In this document: positions 24,615-33,638 of the stretch, piece after piece
Position numbering within the stretch: position 1 is the stretch's first letter
How the letters are laid out: every line of letters begins with the position of its first letter
Assembly: GCF_014876185.1 (NCBI RefSeq)
Contig: NZ_JADALJ010000001.1
Coordinates: 434,001 to 498,000 of the forward strand
Source of the DNA: Rufibacter sp. LB8
GTDB taxonomy: Bacteria > Bacteroidota > Bacteroidia > Cytophagales > Hymenobacteraceae
Reading direction: 5' to 3'
DNA: 64,000 nt
The notes under the pieces: generated by a model
What the model saw: the letters and a program-made list of their open reading frames with translations, nothing else
What the model was told of the DNA's origin: nothing
Database searches by the model: none
Translations under genes and position numbers: made by a program

Positions 24615-26129
24615 ATGCGGGTAAATGTACAGGCCCTACTCCTCTTCTCAGTATTTGTGGTGGCTACGTGTGGGTTGGTGTATGAGTTGGTGGCTGGTAC
24701 GTTGGCAAGTTACCTCCTGGGAGATTCTGTCACGCAGTTCTCCACCATTATTGGCGTGTACCTGTTTTCAATGGGTATTGGCAGCTACTTCTCAAAGTTC
24801 TTCCACAAGAACTTGGTGGCGTGGTTTATACAGGTAGAAGTGCTGGTGGCCTTGGTGGGCGGGTTCAGCTCTACCATTCTCTTTCTGCTCTTTGACCGCG
24901 TGGCTTCCTTTCAGATTGTGCTGTATATGCTGGTGTCTTTAACGGGTATTCTGGTAGGGCTGGAAATACCTTTGATCATGCGCATTCTGGAGCACCGTTA
25001 TGAATTCAAAGACTTGGTTTCCAAGATTTTCACCTTTGATTACATTGGGGCATTATTGGCTTCAGTTATTTTTCCATTGGTGCTCATGCCGCATCTGGGT
25101 TTATTGCGCACGTCTTATTTCTTTGGGTTGTTGAATGCAGGCGTGGCCTTATGGCTGTGCTTTTACTTCACCAAAGAAATACGCGGCATCAATTATCTCA
25201 AGGTTTCCTGCGTGGTGTCTATTCTCTGTCTGCTGGCTGGTTTTGTGTTGAGCGACCGCATTTTGGCCTTTACGGAGAGCCTTACCTATTCAGATAAAAT
25301 CATCCATTCTGTGCAGAGCCCATACCAGCGCATTGTGCTCACCAAAAATGACCGCGAGATCCGTCTTTTCCTGAATGGGAACCTGCAGTTCAGCTCAGCA
25401 GATGAATACCGCTACCATGAGGCCTTGGTCCACCCTGGTTTAAACTCAGTGCCCAATCCTAAGAAAGTGCTTGTGTTGGGCGGTGGCGACGGCTTTGCGG
25501 TACGGGAAGTTCTGAAATATGCTTCCGTAGAAAAAGTGGTGCTGGTAGATTTAGACAAAGCGGTCACAGATTTGTTTTCATCTTACCCTACGCTCACCGT
25601 TTTAAACCAGAAAGCCCTGCATTCCAAAAAAGTGACTATCATAAATGCAGATGCCTTTAAATGGCTGAAAGACCAGAACCAGGAACAGTTTGACTTTGTG
25701 GTCATTGACTTCCCAGACCCGGCCAACTATGCCATTGGCAAACTGTATTCCAACACGTTTTACAAGGTGTTAAGAGCAGCCATTAGGCCAGGCGGCGCCG
25801 TGGTGATTCAAGCCACGTCGCCATTTGTGGCTCCAAACGCCTATTGGTGCGTGGTGAATACCTTGGCCAGCTGCGGGTTTAAAACATTGCCGTACCATGC
25901 GCATGTCCCTTCTTTTGGGGATTGGGGCTTTGTGTTGGCCGCCCCTGATAAACCGGTGCAGGTAAACAGCCAATTCTTAGCGCAACTCAAATTTCTGGAC
26001 AAACCCACCTTTGAGCAGATGCGCGTTTTCCCCAAAGACATGCCCGCCCGGCAGACAGAGGTGAACAAACTCAACAACCAAGCCTTGGTGCATTATTTTG
26101 AAGCGGAGTGGGCAAACTATCTGAATTAA
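24615..26129 (+). CDS. Membrane-anchored polyamine aminopropyltransferase
   Basis: A 504-residue protein with an N-terminal membrane domain of about seven helices (residues 5-220) and a C-terminal spermidine-synthase domain (about 225-490). The latter shows the decarboxylated-SAM site VLVLGGGDGFAVREVLKY, the catalytic-loop motif VVIDFPDPANYAIGKLYS, and HEALVHPGL. It should transfer an aminopropyl group from decarboxylated S-adenosylmethionine to a polyamine or another amine, near the membrane. No SAM decarboxylase gene is in the window. Next gene 3 nt downstream. Confidence 0.92.
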   Translation: MRVNVQALLLFSVFVVATCGLVYELVAGTLASYLLGDSVTQFSTIIGVYLFSMGIGSYFSKFFHKNLVAWFIQVEVLVALVGGFSSTILFLLFDRVASFQIVLYMLVSLTGILVGLEIPLIMRILEHRYEFKDLVSKIFTFDYIGALLASVIFPLVLMPHLGLLRTSYFFGLLNAGVALWLCFYFTKEIRGINYLKVSCVVSILCLLAGFVLSDRILAFTESLTYSDKIIHSVQSPYQRIVLTKNDREIRLFLNGNLQFSSADEYRYHEALVHPGLNSVPNPKKVLVLGGGDGFAVREVLKYASVEKVVLVDLDKAVTDLFSSYPTLTVLNQKALHSKKVTIINADAFKWLKDQNQEQFDFVVIDFPDPANYAIGKLYSNTFYKVLRAAIRPGGAVVIQATSPFVAPNAYWCVVNTLASCGFKTLPYHAHVPSFGDWGFVLAAPDKPVQVNSQFLAQLKFLDKPTFEQMRVFPKDMPARQTEVNKLNNQALVHYFEAEWANYLN

Positions 26130-26132
26130 GGC

Positions 26133-27779
26133 ATGGCGAAACGCAAAGATAGAAGGACGTTTATAAAGCAGAGCGCCTTGGCCTTGGGAGGCCTGGCGTT
26201 GGCCGGAAGTTATGTGCCTGCCTGTGCGCCACCAGAGAAGAAAGCACTTGCCGGACAATTATTTGGCCCTTCGCACAAAGCGGGTCATTTGCTCCGCACC
26301 GGAATCACAATCACTCCAAAGTTCACTGAAAAAGTAGCAGTGGTGATTGTGGGTGGTGGGGTGGCAGGGTTATCTGCGGCGCGGTGGATCAAGAAGGAAA
26401 CCAATTTGGCTTGCTGCCTGCTGGAACTGGAGGACCAAACCGGAGGTAACAGCCTATCAGGTAAAAATGACGTATCTGCGTACCCCTGGGGCGCACATTA
26501 CCTGCCGTTGCCCAACAATACCAACAAAGATCTCCTGACTTTTCTGGAAGAAGAAAAAGTGGTGACCGGCTACAATGCAGAAGGCCTGCCTTTTTACAAT
26601 GAATATCACCTGAACTTTGACCCAGAGGAACGCTTGTTTATCAACGGCTATTGGCAGGAAGGATTGGTGCCCACCTTTGGCGTGCCCAACGCAGATCAAA
26701 AACAAATTGAACGCTTCCTGCACCTCATGGAAGAAATGAAAGTGGCCAAAGGCTCTGATGGCCGCTTTGCGTTTGACATTCCCTTAGAATACTCTTCAGC
26801 AGATAAAACCTTTAGAGAATTAGATAATCTGTCTTTTCAGGAGTGGCTGACTTCCCAAAACCTGAATTCTAACTACCTGCGCTGGTACGCAGACTACTGT
26901 TGTTTAGATGATTTTGGGGCAACGGCAGCTCAGACCTCGGCGTGGGCCGGCATCCATTATTTTGCCGCCCGCAAAGCCCAGGCTGCCAACTCAGATGGCC
27001 ACCGCGTACTTACCTGGCCCCAAGGAAACCATTGGTTGACAGAGCGTTTAAAGAACCAGGCAGGAGCAGACCTACGAACCGGAAGTCTGGTCTATCACCT
27101 GGAGATAATGGACGGGAAAGTAGTAGTAGAGTACCTCAATCTCCAGACCAAGCAGCCCACCCGCCTTATAGCAGATACGTGTATTATAGCCACGCCGCAT
27201 TTTGTCAGGAATCGTTTATTGGCAAAAGTTCTGGACGCTACCGTACCCACCAAGGTGTCTGAGTTTAGCTATGCTCCTTGGTTGGTAGCAAATGTTACCT
27301 TAAATCAAGTGCCACCCGGCAAGGGAGCGCCTTTGTCATGGGATAATGTGATTTATGGCAGTGCTTCCTTGGGGTATGTATATGCCAACCACCAGTCTGT
27401 AGAAGGTTTTCCAGAGAAGCAGGTAATTACCTATTACCAACCATTGCCAGACGCATCGCCCGCTGCCAGGCAAGAAGCGTACCGTAAAACGCATACAGAT
27501 TGGGCTGAACAGGCCATTGCTGAGCTGGAAAAGGCGCACCCAGGTATAAGGGCGGTGATTGAAAGGGTTGACGTATGGGTGTGGGGCCATGGCATGATCA
27601 AACCAACACCGGGGTTTCTATGGGGGCAGGAGCGGGCGCTTGCCGGGGAACCTATCCAGGGGAAAATCTCCTTTGCCCATTCAGATTTGAGCGGAATTTC
27701 CATATTTGAAGAAGCTTTTTACCAAGGCATTAAAGCAGCGAAGCAACTTTTGAAACAGAATGGGAATGAAACGGCTTAG
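26133..27779 (+). CDS. Tat-exported FAD-dependent oxidoreductase (amine-oxidase-like)
   Basis: A 548-residue flavoprotein. The N-terminus KRKDRRTFIKQSALALGG is a twin-arginine signal, with a possible lipobox-like C near residue 31 (YVPACAP). The FAD-binding Rossmann motif is VAVVIVGGGVAGLSAARWI (about 68-87). The remainder resembles flavin-containing amine oxidoreductases. Being next to an aminopropyltransferase, a polyamine or an aminopropylated product is a plausible substrate, but this is context only. It overlaps the next gene by 20 nt. Confidence 0.85.
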   Translation: MAKRKDRRTFIKQSALALGGLALAGSYVPACAPPEKKALAGQLFGPSHKAGHLLRTGITITPKFTEKVAVVIVGGGVAGLSAARWIKKETNLACCLLELEDQTGGNSLSGKNDVSAYPWGAHYLPLPNNTNKDLLTFLEEEKVVTGYNAEGLPFYNEYHLNFDPEERLFINGYWQEGLVPTFGVPNADQKQIERFLHLMEEMKVAKGSDGRFAFDIPLEYSSADKTFRELDNLSFQEWLTSQNLNSNYLRWYADYCCLDDFGATAAQTSAWAGIHYFAARKAQAANSDGHRVLTWPQGNHWLTERLKNQAGADLRTGSLVYHLEIMDGKVVVEYLNLQTKQPTRLIADTCIIATPHFVRNRLLAKVLDATVPTKVSEFSYAPWLVANVTLNQVPPGKGAPLSWDNVIYGSASLGYVYANHQSVEGFPEKQVITYYQPLPDASPAARQEAYRKTHTDWAEQAIAELEKAHPGIRAVIERVDVWVWGHGMIKPTPGFLWGQERALAGEPIQGKISFAHSDLSGISIFEEAFYQGIKAAKQLLKQNGNETA

Positions 27780-28827
27780 GCAACCCTGGCTACATTCTGC
27801 GTGGTTAGATGGGGTGTTTATCTTGTCTCCGCCGTTTCTCTGTTTGTTGGCCATTCTACTGTTTCCTGCCTTTTTTCAGCAGCATGTCAGCACCATTCCG
27901 GTCACGGCCTGGGTATTGCTCATTCTCTTGATAGATGTGGGCCACGTGTACAGCACGCTGTTCAGGACCTATTTTGAAAAAGAGACCTTTCAGAAGCACA
28001 GACAATTTCTTTTGTGGGCACCGGGGGGCGCCTGGGTAGTAGGCGTTCTTTTATACAGCCTTGGAGGTAATGTCTTCTGGCGGATTCTGGCGTATCTGGC
28101 GGTGTTTCATTTTGTGCGGCAGCAGTACGGTTTCATGCGCCTGTACGCACGCAAAGAGCAAAAGCCAGCCTGGGAGCAGCAACTAGATACCGTCGCCATT
28201 TATGCCTTCACCCTGTTACCCATTCTGTACTGGCACTTAGAAGGCAATAGACAATTCAATTGGTTTATTGACAATGATTTCATTGGCTTGCCATTCCCAA
28301 GGCTGGCTTCTATGGTTTCTCTGCTAAACCTTGGCTTGTTTCTAGGGTATGTGGGCAAGGAAATTTGGTCTTTCACCCAAACCAGAAAAATCAACCTGCC
28401 CCTAAATCTAATAATGGTCGGTACTTTTTTGGCGTGGTACGTGGGTATTGTGTTCTACAACGGCGATTTGATTTTCACCAGTTTTAACGTGATATCCCAC
28501 GGAGTGCCGTATTTGGCCCTGGTTTGGATTTACAGCCGGAAAACGAAGGAAACCAACACGCCCTCCGCAGAAAAGAAGAAAACCTTAGGGTGGGCGGCGC
28601 TCGGTTCTTTTCTGGGTTTGGTGATGGTGCTGGCGTATGTGGAGGAAGGCCTCTGGGATTCTTTGGTATGGCGGGAGCATGCGCAGGTTTTTCCATTGTT
28701 CAGCGGTATAAACCAAATTAAGGACAATTTGCTGCTTTCCCTCTTGGTTCCGCTGTTGGCCTTGCCGCAAATCACGCATTACGTGGTGGACGGGTTCATC
28801 TGGAAAATCTCTAAAAACCAAAATTGA
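27760..28827 (+). CDS. Polytopic membrane protein of the polyamine-linked operon
   Basis: A 355-residue protein with about nine membrane helices and no recognised domain. Histidine- and charge-containing segments at helix ends include LIDVGHVYSTLFRTYFEKE, AYLAVFHFVRQQYGFMRLY and FNVISHGVPYLAL; the recurring His in membrane segments recalls heme- or metal-binding or desaturase-like proteins but is not diagnostic. It overlaps the oxidoreductase gene by 20 nt and ends the operon, which is followed by a family 1 palindrome. Confidence 0.8.
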   Translation: MGMKRLRQPWLHSAWLDGVFILSPPFLCLLAILLFPAFFQQHVSTIPVTAWVLLILLIDVGHVYSTLFRTYFEKETFQKHRQFLLWAPGGAWVVGVLLYSLGGNVFWRILAYLAVFHFVRQQYGFMRLYARKEQKPAWEQQLDTVAIYAFTLLPILYWHLEGNRQFNWFIDNDFIGLPFPRLASMVSLLNLGLFLGYVGKEIWSFTQTRKINLPLNLIMVGTFLAWYVGIVFYNGDLIFTSFNVISHGVPYLALVWIYSRKTKETNTPSAEKKKTLGWAALGSFLGLVMVLAYVEEGLWDSLVWREHAQVFPLFSGINQIKDNLLLSLLVPLLALPQITHYVVDGFIWKISKNQN

Positions 28828-28849
28828 AAAACTTATTTTACCAATTAAC

Positions 28850-28895
28850 TTTCCGTTTTGAGGCTCATTTCTGGAAATGAGCCCCAAAACGGAAA
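28850..28895. repeat. Family 1 palindrome
   Basis: TTTCCGTTTTGAGGCTCATT arm with loop CTGG and the complementary arm containing GCCCCAAAACGG; one G-A mismatch in the stem. It lies 23 nt after the operon end. Confidence 0.9.
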
Positions 28896-28967
28896 CCGGG
28901 CTTTGCCTTTTCCTGCCCTGTGGTTTTAAGGGTTTCTGGCGTATCTTTAGGCGTCAACCCACAACCC

Positions 28968-29654
28968 ATGAAAATTCTCCTGATTGAAGATGAACCCAAG
29001 GTAAGCGCTTTCATTAAAAAGGGCCTGGAAGAGCAGACCTTTGAGGTAGATGCCGCCTATGATGGTTTTTACGGGGCCAAGCTGGCTCTGGAGCAGGAGT
29101 ATGACCTGGTCATTCTTGACGTGATCCTGCCGCGCATGAACGGGGTGGAAGTGTGCAAGACCATCAGGCAGCAAAATGTGGCCGTGCCCATTCTCATGCT
29201 CACTGCGCTGGGCAGCACCGAAGACAAAATTCTGGGCCTTGACTCCGGCGCCGATGATTATCTGGTCAAACCTTTCGAGTTTCAGGAATTGCTGGCGCGC
29301 ATTAGAGCGCTCACCCGCAGAACTCAGGAAGCTGTCGGGACGGAGGTGTTGAAATTAGCCGACCTGGAACTGGATGTGCAGCGGAAGACGGTGCACCGGC
29401 ACGGCGTCCCCATTTCCCTCACCGCCCGCGAGTTTGCCCTGCTGCATTACCTGTTGCGCAACAAAGAACGCGTGGTTTCCAGGGTAGACATTATTGAGCA
29501 GGTCTGGGAAACGTCTTTTGACACCGGGAGCAACGTGATAGATGTGTACATCAACTTCCTCAGAAAGAAAATAGACAAAGATTTCAGCCCCAAGTTAATT
29601 CACACGCTGGTGGGCATGGGGTATGTGATCAAAGAACTCACGGAGAGCAAATGA
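28968..29654 (+). CDS. OmpR-family response regulator
   Basis: A 228-residue regulator. The start at ATG 28968 gives MKILLIEDEPKVSAF, the normal receiver beginning; an upstream in-frame start would add 16 atypical residues. The receiver has D8, phospho-acceptor D51 (LVILDVILP) and K at LVKPFEF; the C-terminal winged helix has LTAREFALLHYLLRN and NVIDVYINFLRKKID. It overlaps the kinase gene by 4 nt (ATGA). Signal and regulon are unknown; heavy-metal or envelope stress is common for this class. Confidence 0.94.
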   Translation: MKILLIEDEPKVSAFIKKGLEEQTFEVDAAYDGFYGAKLALEQEYDLVILDVILPRMNGVEVCKTIRQQNVAVPILMLTALGSTEDKILGLDSGADDYLVKPFEFQELLARIRALTRRTQEAVGTEVLKLADLELDVQRKTVHRHGVPISLTAREFALLHYLLRNKERVVSRVDIIEQVWETSFDTGSNVIDVYINFLRKKIDKDFSPKLIHTLVGMGYVIKELTESK

Positions 29655-31036
29655 AAATAAAAACCAGACTGACGCTGCAGTTCGCGGCTATTTTCACGGG
29701 TATTCTGTTGGTCTTCTGTCTGGCGGTGTATTATTTCAGTTCTGAGTTCAGGCAGAATGACTTTTACGCGCGCATCACCAACCGGGCCATTATCACGGCC
29801 AACTACGTGCTGGGCGCAGACACGGCCAGCGCCGCCACCAAGGCAGCGCAACTGCGCCAATATTACCAGGTGTTGCCCAAGGAAGTGGTGCACGTGTATG
29901 ACGCAAATCAAAAATTGCTGTTTGCGGAAGGGGAGGGAAATCTCCTGTTATCCCGTGATTTTTTCAGCCAAATAAAGGATCAGGGCCAGGCCCAGGACTT
30001 ACACGAGGACCGGCAGATGGTGGGCATAAAGCGGCGGCACCAGGGCCAGGAATATTTTGTGGTGGCTTCGTCTGTGGATATGTACAACCTGACCAAACTC
30101 CACCACCTGCGCACGTTGCTCATCATTGGTTTTTTTCTGTCGGTGGTCATCGTGGTCTTGTCGGGTATTGCTTTCTCCAGGGCCGCGTTGGCGCCGTTCC
30201 TGAAAGTGGTGTCTGAGGTGAAGACCATTAAAGCCTCAGCGCTGCATCGCCGGCTTTCCCGCGCTGATGGCACCGACGAGGTGGCGTATTTGGCCCAGAC
30301 GTTCAACAATTTGCTGGACCGCCTGGAAACGGCGTTTGAGTCGCAGCGCACGTTTGTGTACAGCGCTTCGCATGAATTGCGCACCCCGCTCACCGCCATG
30401 ATTGGTGAGCTGCAGGTGGCGCTTATGAGTAAGCGCAGCCCAGAGGAATACGAACGCGTGCTGGCTTCTATCTTAGATGATGCCCATTTGCTGACGCAGC
30501 TCTCCAACGGATTGCTGCAGATGGTGCAGGCCAGTACAGATTATTCTAAAATACCCATGACGCACCTGCAGCTGGATGAACTCATCTGGCAAGCCTGCGC
30601 CGAAGCCCGCAAACGGCAACCCGCCCTGAACCTGGATGTGTCCTTCGTGAATTTGCCAGATGATGAAAACGAACTCATGATCAACGGCAATGAGGCGCTC
30701 CTGCTCATTGCCACGGTGAACGTGCTGGAGAATGCCGCCAAATTTTCTGGTCCAAACCCCACCATTACCGCTTCTATTGAGGTAAGTGACAAAAGAGTGG
30801 TGTTTTGCGTGCAGGACAAAGGCATAGGCATGTCGCCAGATGACGTGAAGAAAGTCTTTGTGCCATTTTTCAGGGCAGAAAATGTGCGGGACATTTCTGG
30901 GCACGGCATTGGCCTGCCCCTGGCAGAGAAAATAATTCAACTGCACCGCGGTACCATTCAGATAGAGTCCATGCTGAACAAAGGCACCAAGGTCTGCATT
31001 TCGTTGCCAAAACTGTACAGCACTATCAAGCTGTAG
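29651..31036 (+). CDS. HAMP-containing sensor histidine kinase
   Basis: A 461-residue kinase: membrane helix 1 (about 9-28), periplasmic sensor (30-150), membrane helix 2 (about 155-178), HAMP (180-232), HisKA with H241 (YSASHELRTPLTAMIGE), and HATPase_c with NVLENAAKFSG, DKGIGMSPDD and GHGIGLPLAEKI. It partners the overlapping OmpR-type regulator. The CusS/ArlS-like layout is typical; the ligand is unknown. Confidence 0.94.
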   Translation: MKIKTRLTLQFAAIFTGILLVFCLAVYYFSSEFRQNDFYARITNRAIITANYVLGADTASAATKAAQLRQYYQVLPKEVVHVYDANQKLLFAEGEGNLLLSRDFFSQIKDQGQAQDLHEDRQMVGIKRRHQGQEYFVVASSVDMYNLTKLHHLRTLLIIGFFLSVVIVVLSGIAFSRAALAPFLKVVSEVKTIKASALHRRLSRADGTDEVAYLAQTFNNLLDRLETAFESQRTFVYSASHELRTPLTAMIGELQVALMSKRSPEEYERVLASILDDAHLLTQLSNGLLQMVQASTDYSKIPMTHLQLDELIWQACAEARKRQPALNLDVSFVNLPDDENELMINGNEALLLIATVNVLENAAKFSGPNPTITASIEVSDKRVVFCVQDKGIGMSPDDVKKVFVPFFRAENVRDISGHGIGLPLAEKIIQLHRGTIQIESMLNKGTKVCISLPKLYSTIKL

Positions 31037-31047
31037 CCGGTTTTAAT

Positions 31048-31092
31048 TTCCTGTTTTCGGGCTCATTTCCAGAAATGAGCCCGAAAACGGAA
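31048..31092. repeat. Family 1 palindrome
   Basis: Arms CTGTTTTCGGGCTCATTT and AAATGAGCCCGAAAACGG around CCAG, 12 nt after the kinase stop. Confidence 0.9.
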
Positions 31093-31248
31093 GGCAGCCT
31101 TGCCCGGTTTTTTATCCTTTCCTTCAATTTTAATCGAATTTTAATCTCGTTTTAATTCGGCCTTAATGTACGCGCCGCACCTTTGCTCCATAAAATAACC
31201 TTACGTGTTTAAACCGGTTACACTGCTTTGACACTTGATGCAACATTT

Positions 31249-32811
31249 ATGAGGGAAAAAGGAATATTCAGTACTATTGGCAAAGACCTTTCTGCAGGCT
31301 TGGTAGTGTTTTTGGTGGCCCTGCCGCTTTGTTTGGGCGTGAGCCTTGCCTCTGGCGCACCGTTGTTTGCGGGCTTAATTGCCGGCGTGATTGGTGGTTT
31401 GGTGGTGTCTTGGCTTAGTGGGTCGCAGTTGAGTGTGAGTGGCCCGGCCGCCGGCTTGACCGTGATTGTTCTCAACGGCATTACAGAGATGAACACGTTT
31501 GAGGCCTTTTTAACGGCGGTAGTGCTGGCCGGGGTGATGCAGATTGTGTTGGGCTACCTCAAAGCGGGCATTATTGGTTTGTACTTCCCTTCTTCGGTGA
31601 TCAAAGGAATGCTGGCCGCCATTGGCCTTATCCTAATCCTGAAGCAGATTCCTCACTTTTTAGGGGCAGATGAAGACTTCTTCGGTGATTTCAACTTTTT
31701 GCAGAGCGATGGCCGCAACACCTTCACCGAGATCACTTATGCCCTGGGTCAGATTCAGGTAGGCTCCCTCATAGTAGGCGTGGTTTCCTTGTTTATCTTG
31801 ATTTTCTGGGAATCTAAGCTGGTGAAAAGCGTAAAATACCTGAAGCTGGTGCCTGGCGCGCTCATTGCGGTGGTGGTGGCTATTGTGCTGCACTTGCTGT
31901 TCAAAAGCACTTACCCAGGACTGACAATTGCAGATTCTCACCTGGTGCAGTTGCCTGAGATTTCCGGCCCGGCCTCTCTTTTAGGCGAACTTCGGTTCCC
32001 TGACTGGTCTGCCCTGACGAACCCGGCGGTGTATGTTTTGGCGGCAACCCTGGCCATTGTGGCGTCTTTAGAAAGTTTGCTGAGTTTGGAGGCCGTTGAC
32101 AAGTTGGACCCTTACAAGCGCCGAAGCCCCAATAACCGCGAACTGAAAGCCCAGGGCGTGGGTAACCTGTTGAGTGGTTTGATTGGCGGTATTCCCTTGA
32201 CAGCCGTAATTGTAAGAAGCTCCGCCAACGTGAACGCCGGCGCTGAGTCTAAAATGGCCAGTTTCTTCCACGGTGTGTTCCTGTTGCTGAGCATTCTGTT
32301 CCTGACCACATTCCTGAAAAATATTCCGTTGGCAGCTTTGGCGGCGGTGCTGTTGCACGTTGGGTTTAAGCTTACCAAACCAGCACTTTACAAGGCCCAG
32401 TGGCGCCTGGGTTCAGAACAGTTCCTGCCGTTTATCATCACCATTCTGGCAATCTTGTTCACTGACTTGCTCAAAGGTATAAGCATTGGTCTGGTAGTGG
32501 GCGTGTTCTATATATTGAAAGCCAACTACAAGACGCCTTATTTCTACAACCGCGAGAAAGAACACGAGGGGCATGAGCGCATACATCTTAAGTTAAGCGA
32601 GAACGTGACCTTCCTGAACAAGGCCAGCCTGGCCCTTACCCTGGATCATCTGCCCGCCAAAAGCGATGTGATTATTGACGGTTCCCAGTCTACGTTTATT
32701 GATTATGACGTGCTGGAAGCCATTGAGAACTTTAAAACCGTGGCACGGGAAAAAGACATCAGGCTAACCCTGAAAGACATTCCCTCTGTCACCACCATGA
32801 ACGTACACTAA
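31249..32811 (+). CDS. SulP family anion transporter (likely bicarbonate)
   Basis: A 520-residue SulP/SLC26 protein with the membrane core of about 10-12 helices (GLVVFLVALPLCLGVSLASG, GPAAGLTVIVLNG) and a C-terminal STAS-like domain (about 440-515, DVIIDGSQSTFIDYDVLEAI). The ATG at 31249 is preferred; a TTG 21 nt upstream is in frame. It is followed after 14 nt by a beta-carbonic anhydrase, a pairing that points to Na+-dependent or other bicarbonate uptake rather than sulfate. Confidence 0.9.
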   Translation: MREKGIFSTIGKDLSAGLVVFLVALPLCLGVSLASGAPLFAGLIAGVIGGLVVSWLSGSQLSVSGPAAGLTVIVLNGITEMNTFEAFLTAVVLAGVMQIVLGYLKAGIIGLYFPSSVIKGMLAAIGLILILKQIPHFLGADEDFFGDFNFLQSDGRNTFTEITYALGQIQVGSLIVGVVSLFILIFWESKLVKSVKYLKLVPGALIAVVVAIVLHLLFKSTYPGLTIADSHLVQLPEISGPASLLGELRFPDWSALTNPAVYVLAATLAIVASLESLLSLEAVDKLDPYKRRSPNNRELKAQGVGNLLSGLIGGIPLTAVIVRSSANVNAGAESKMASFFHGVFLLLSILFLTTFLKNIPLAALAAVLLHVGFKLTKPALYKAQWRLGSEQFLPFIITILAILFTDLLKGISIGLVVGVFYILKANYKTPYFYNREKEHEGHERIHLKLSENVTFLNKASLALTLDHLPAKSDVIIDGSQSTFIDYDVLEAIENFKTVAREKDIRLTLKDIPSVTTMNVH

Positions 32812-32825
32812 CGCTAAATACCTAT

Positions 32826-33476
32826 ATGGACAATATGGAAAAACGCCACCCAGACATGGAGCTTATCTTTGAAGGCAACAAGCAATGGGTAGAAAGAAAA
32901 CGCCTGGAAGACCCTGAGTTCTTTGAGCGTCGCGCCAAGGGCCAGTCGCCTAAATACTTGTACATTGGCTGCTCAGACAGCAGAATTCCTGCCAATGAAA
33001 TTTCTGGCCGGGAACCCGGTGAAATGTTTGTACACCGCAACATCGCCAACATGGTAGTACACACAGACGTGAACCTGTTGTCTGTGCTGCAGTATGCCAT
33101 TGAAGTGCTGAAAGTAAAACACGTGATAGTGGTAGGCCACTACGGTTGCGGAGGCGTAGCTGCCGCCATGAGCGACAAACAATTTGGTCTGATTGACAAT
33201 TGGCTCACCAACATTAAAGACGTGATCAGGCTGCATGAAGAGGAATTCCACAGCATTGAAGATGAGGAAGCCCGTTTCCGTCGCTTGGTGGAATTGAACG
33301 TGGTAGAGCAGGTGATCAACCTGTCCAAGACCTCCATTATTCAGAACGCCTTGAGAAGAGAAGACCCGCCGCAGCTGCACGGTCTGGTGTATGACCTGCG
33401 CGAAGGTATTCTCAAGGATCTGAACGTACAGACTGACCACATCAAACAATACGACCGCATCTACGGCATGCAATAA
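32826..33476 (+). CDS. Beta-class carbonic anhydrase
   Basis: A 216-residue cytoplasmic zinc enzyme hydrating CO2 to bicarbonate. Zinc ligands and the Asp-Arg dyad are visible in YIGCSDSRIPANEI (Cys, Asp, Arg) and in VVGHYGCGGVAAAM (His, Cys). Length and ends fit the family. It is cotranscribed with the SulP gene and probably balances bicarbonate delivered by that transporter for anaplerotic carboxylation. Confidence 0.95.
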   Translation: MDNMEKRHPDMELIFEGNKQWVERKRLEDPEFFERRAKGQSPKYLYIGCSDSRIPANEISGREPGEMFVHRNIANMVVHTDVNLLSVLQYAIEVLKVKHVIVVGHYGCGGVAAAMSDKQFGLIDNWLTNIKDVIRLHEEEFHSIEDEEARFRRLVELNVVEQVINLSKTSIIQNALRREDPPQLHGLVYDLREGILKDLNVQTDHIKQYDRIYGMQ

Positions 33477-33490
33477 TTGCTGCCTCTACT

Positions 33491-33536
33491 TTTCTGTTTT
33501 GGGGCTCATTTCCAGGAATGAGCCCCAAAACAGAAA
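33491..33536. repeat. Family 1 palindrome
   Basis: TTTCTGTTTTGGGGCTCATT arm, loop CCAG followed by one G replacing A (CCAGGAATG), and the complementary CCCCAAAACAGAAA. It lies between convergent genes, before a separate terminator. Confidence 0.88.
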
Positions 33537-33576
33537 GTTGTTTCAAGAGTGAAAAAGTTTTTTAGTTTGAATTGAC

Positions 33577-33617
33577 AAAAAGAAAGCCCCGCCAAAAAAT
33601 GGCGGGGCTTTCTTTTT
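33577..33617. terminator. Bidirectional intrinsic terminator
   Basis: AAAAAGAAAGCCCCGCCA and TGGCGGGGCTTTCTTTTT form a perfect 18-bp stem around AAAAA. It separates carbonic anhydrase from the convergent Gly/Ser-rich gene and has A/T tracts for both directions. Confidence 0.93.
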
Positions 33618-33638
33618 AAAAGGTTCTGCAGTGGATTC

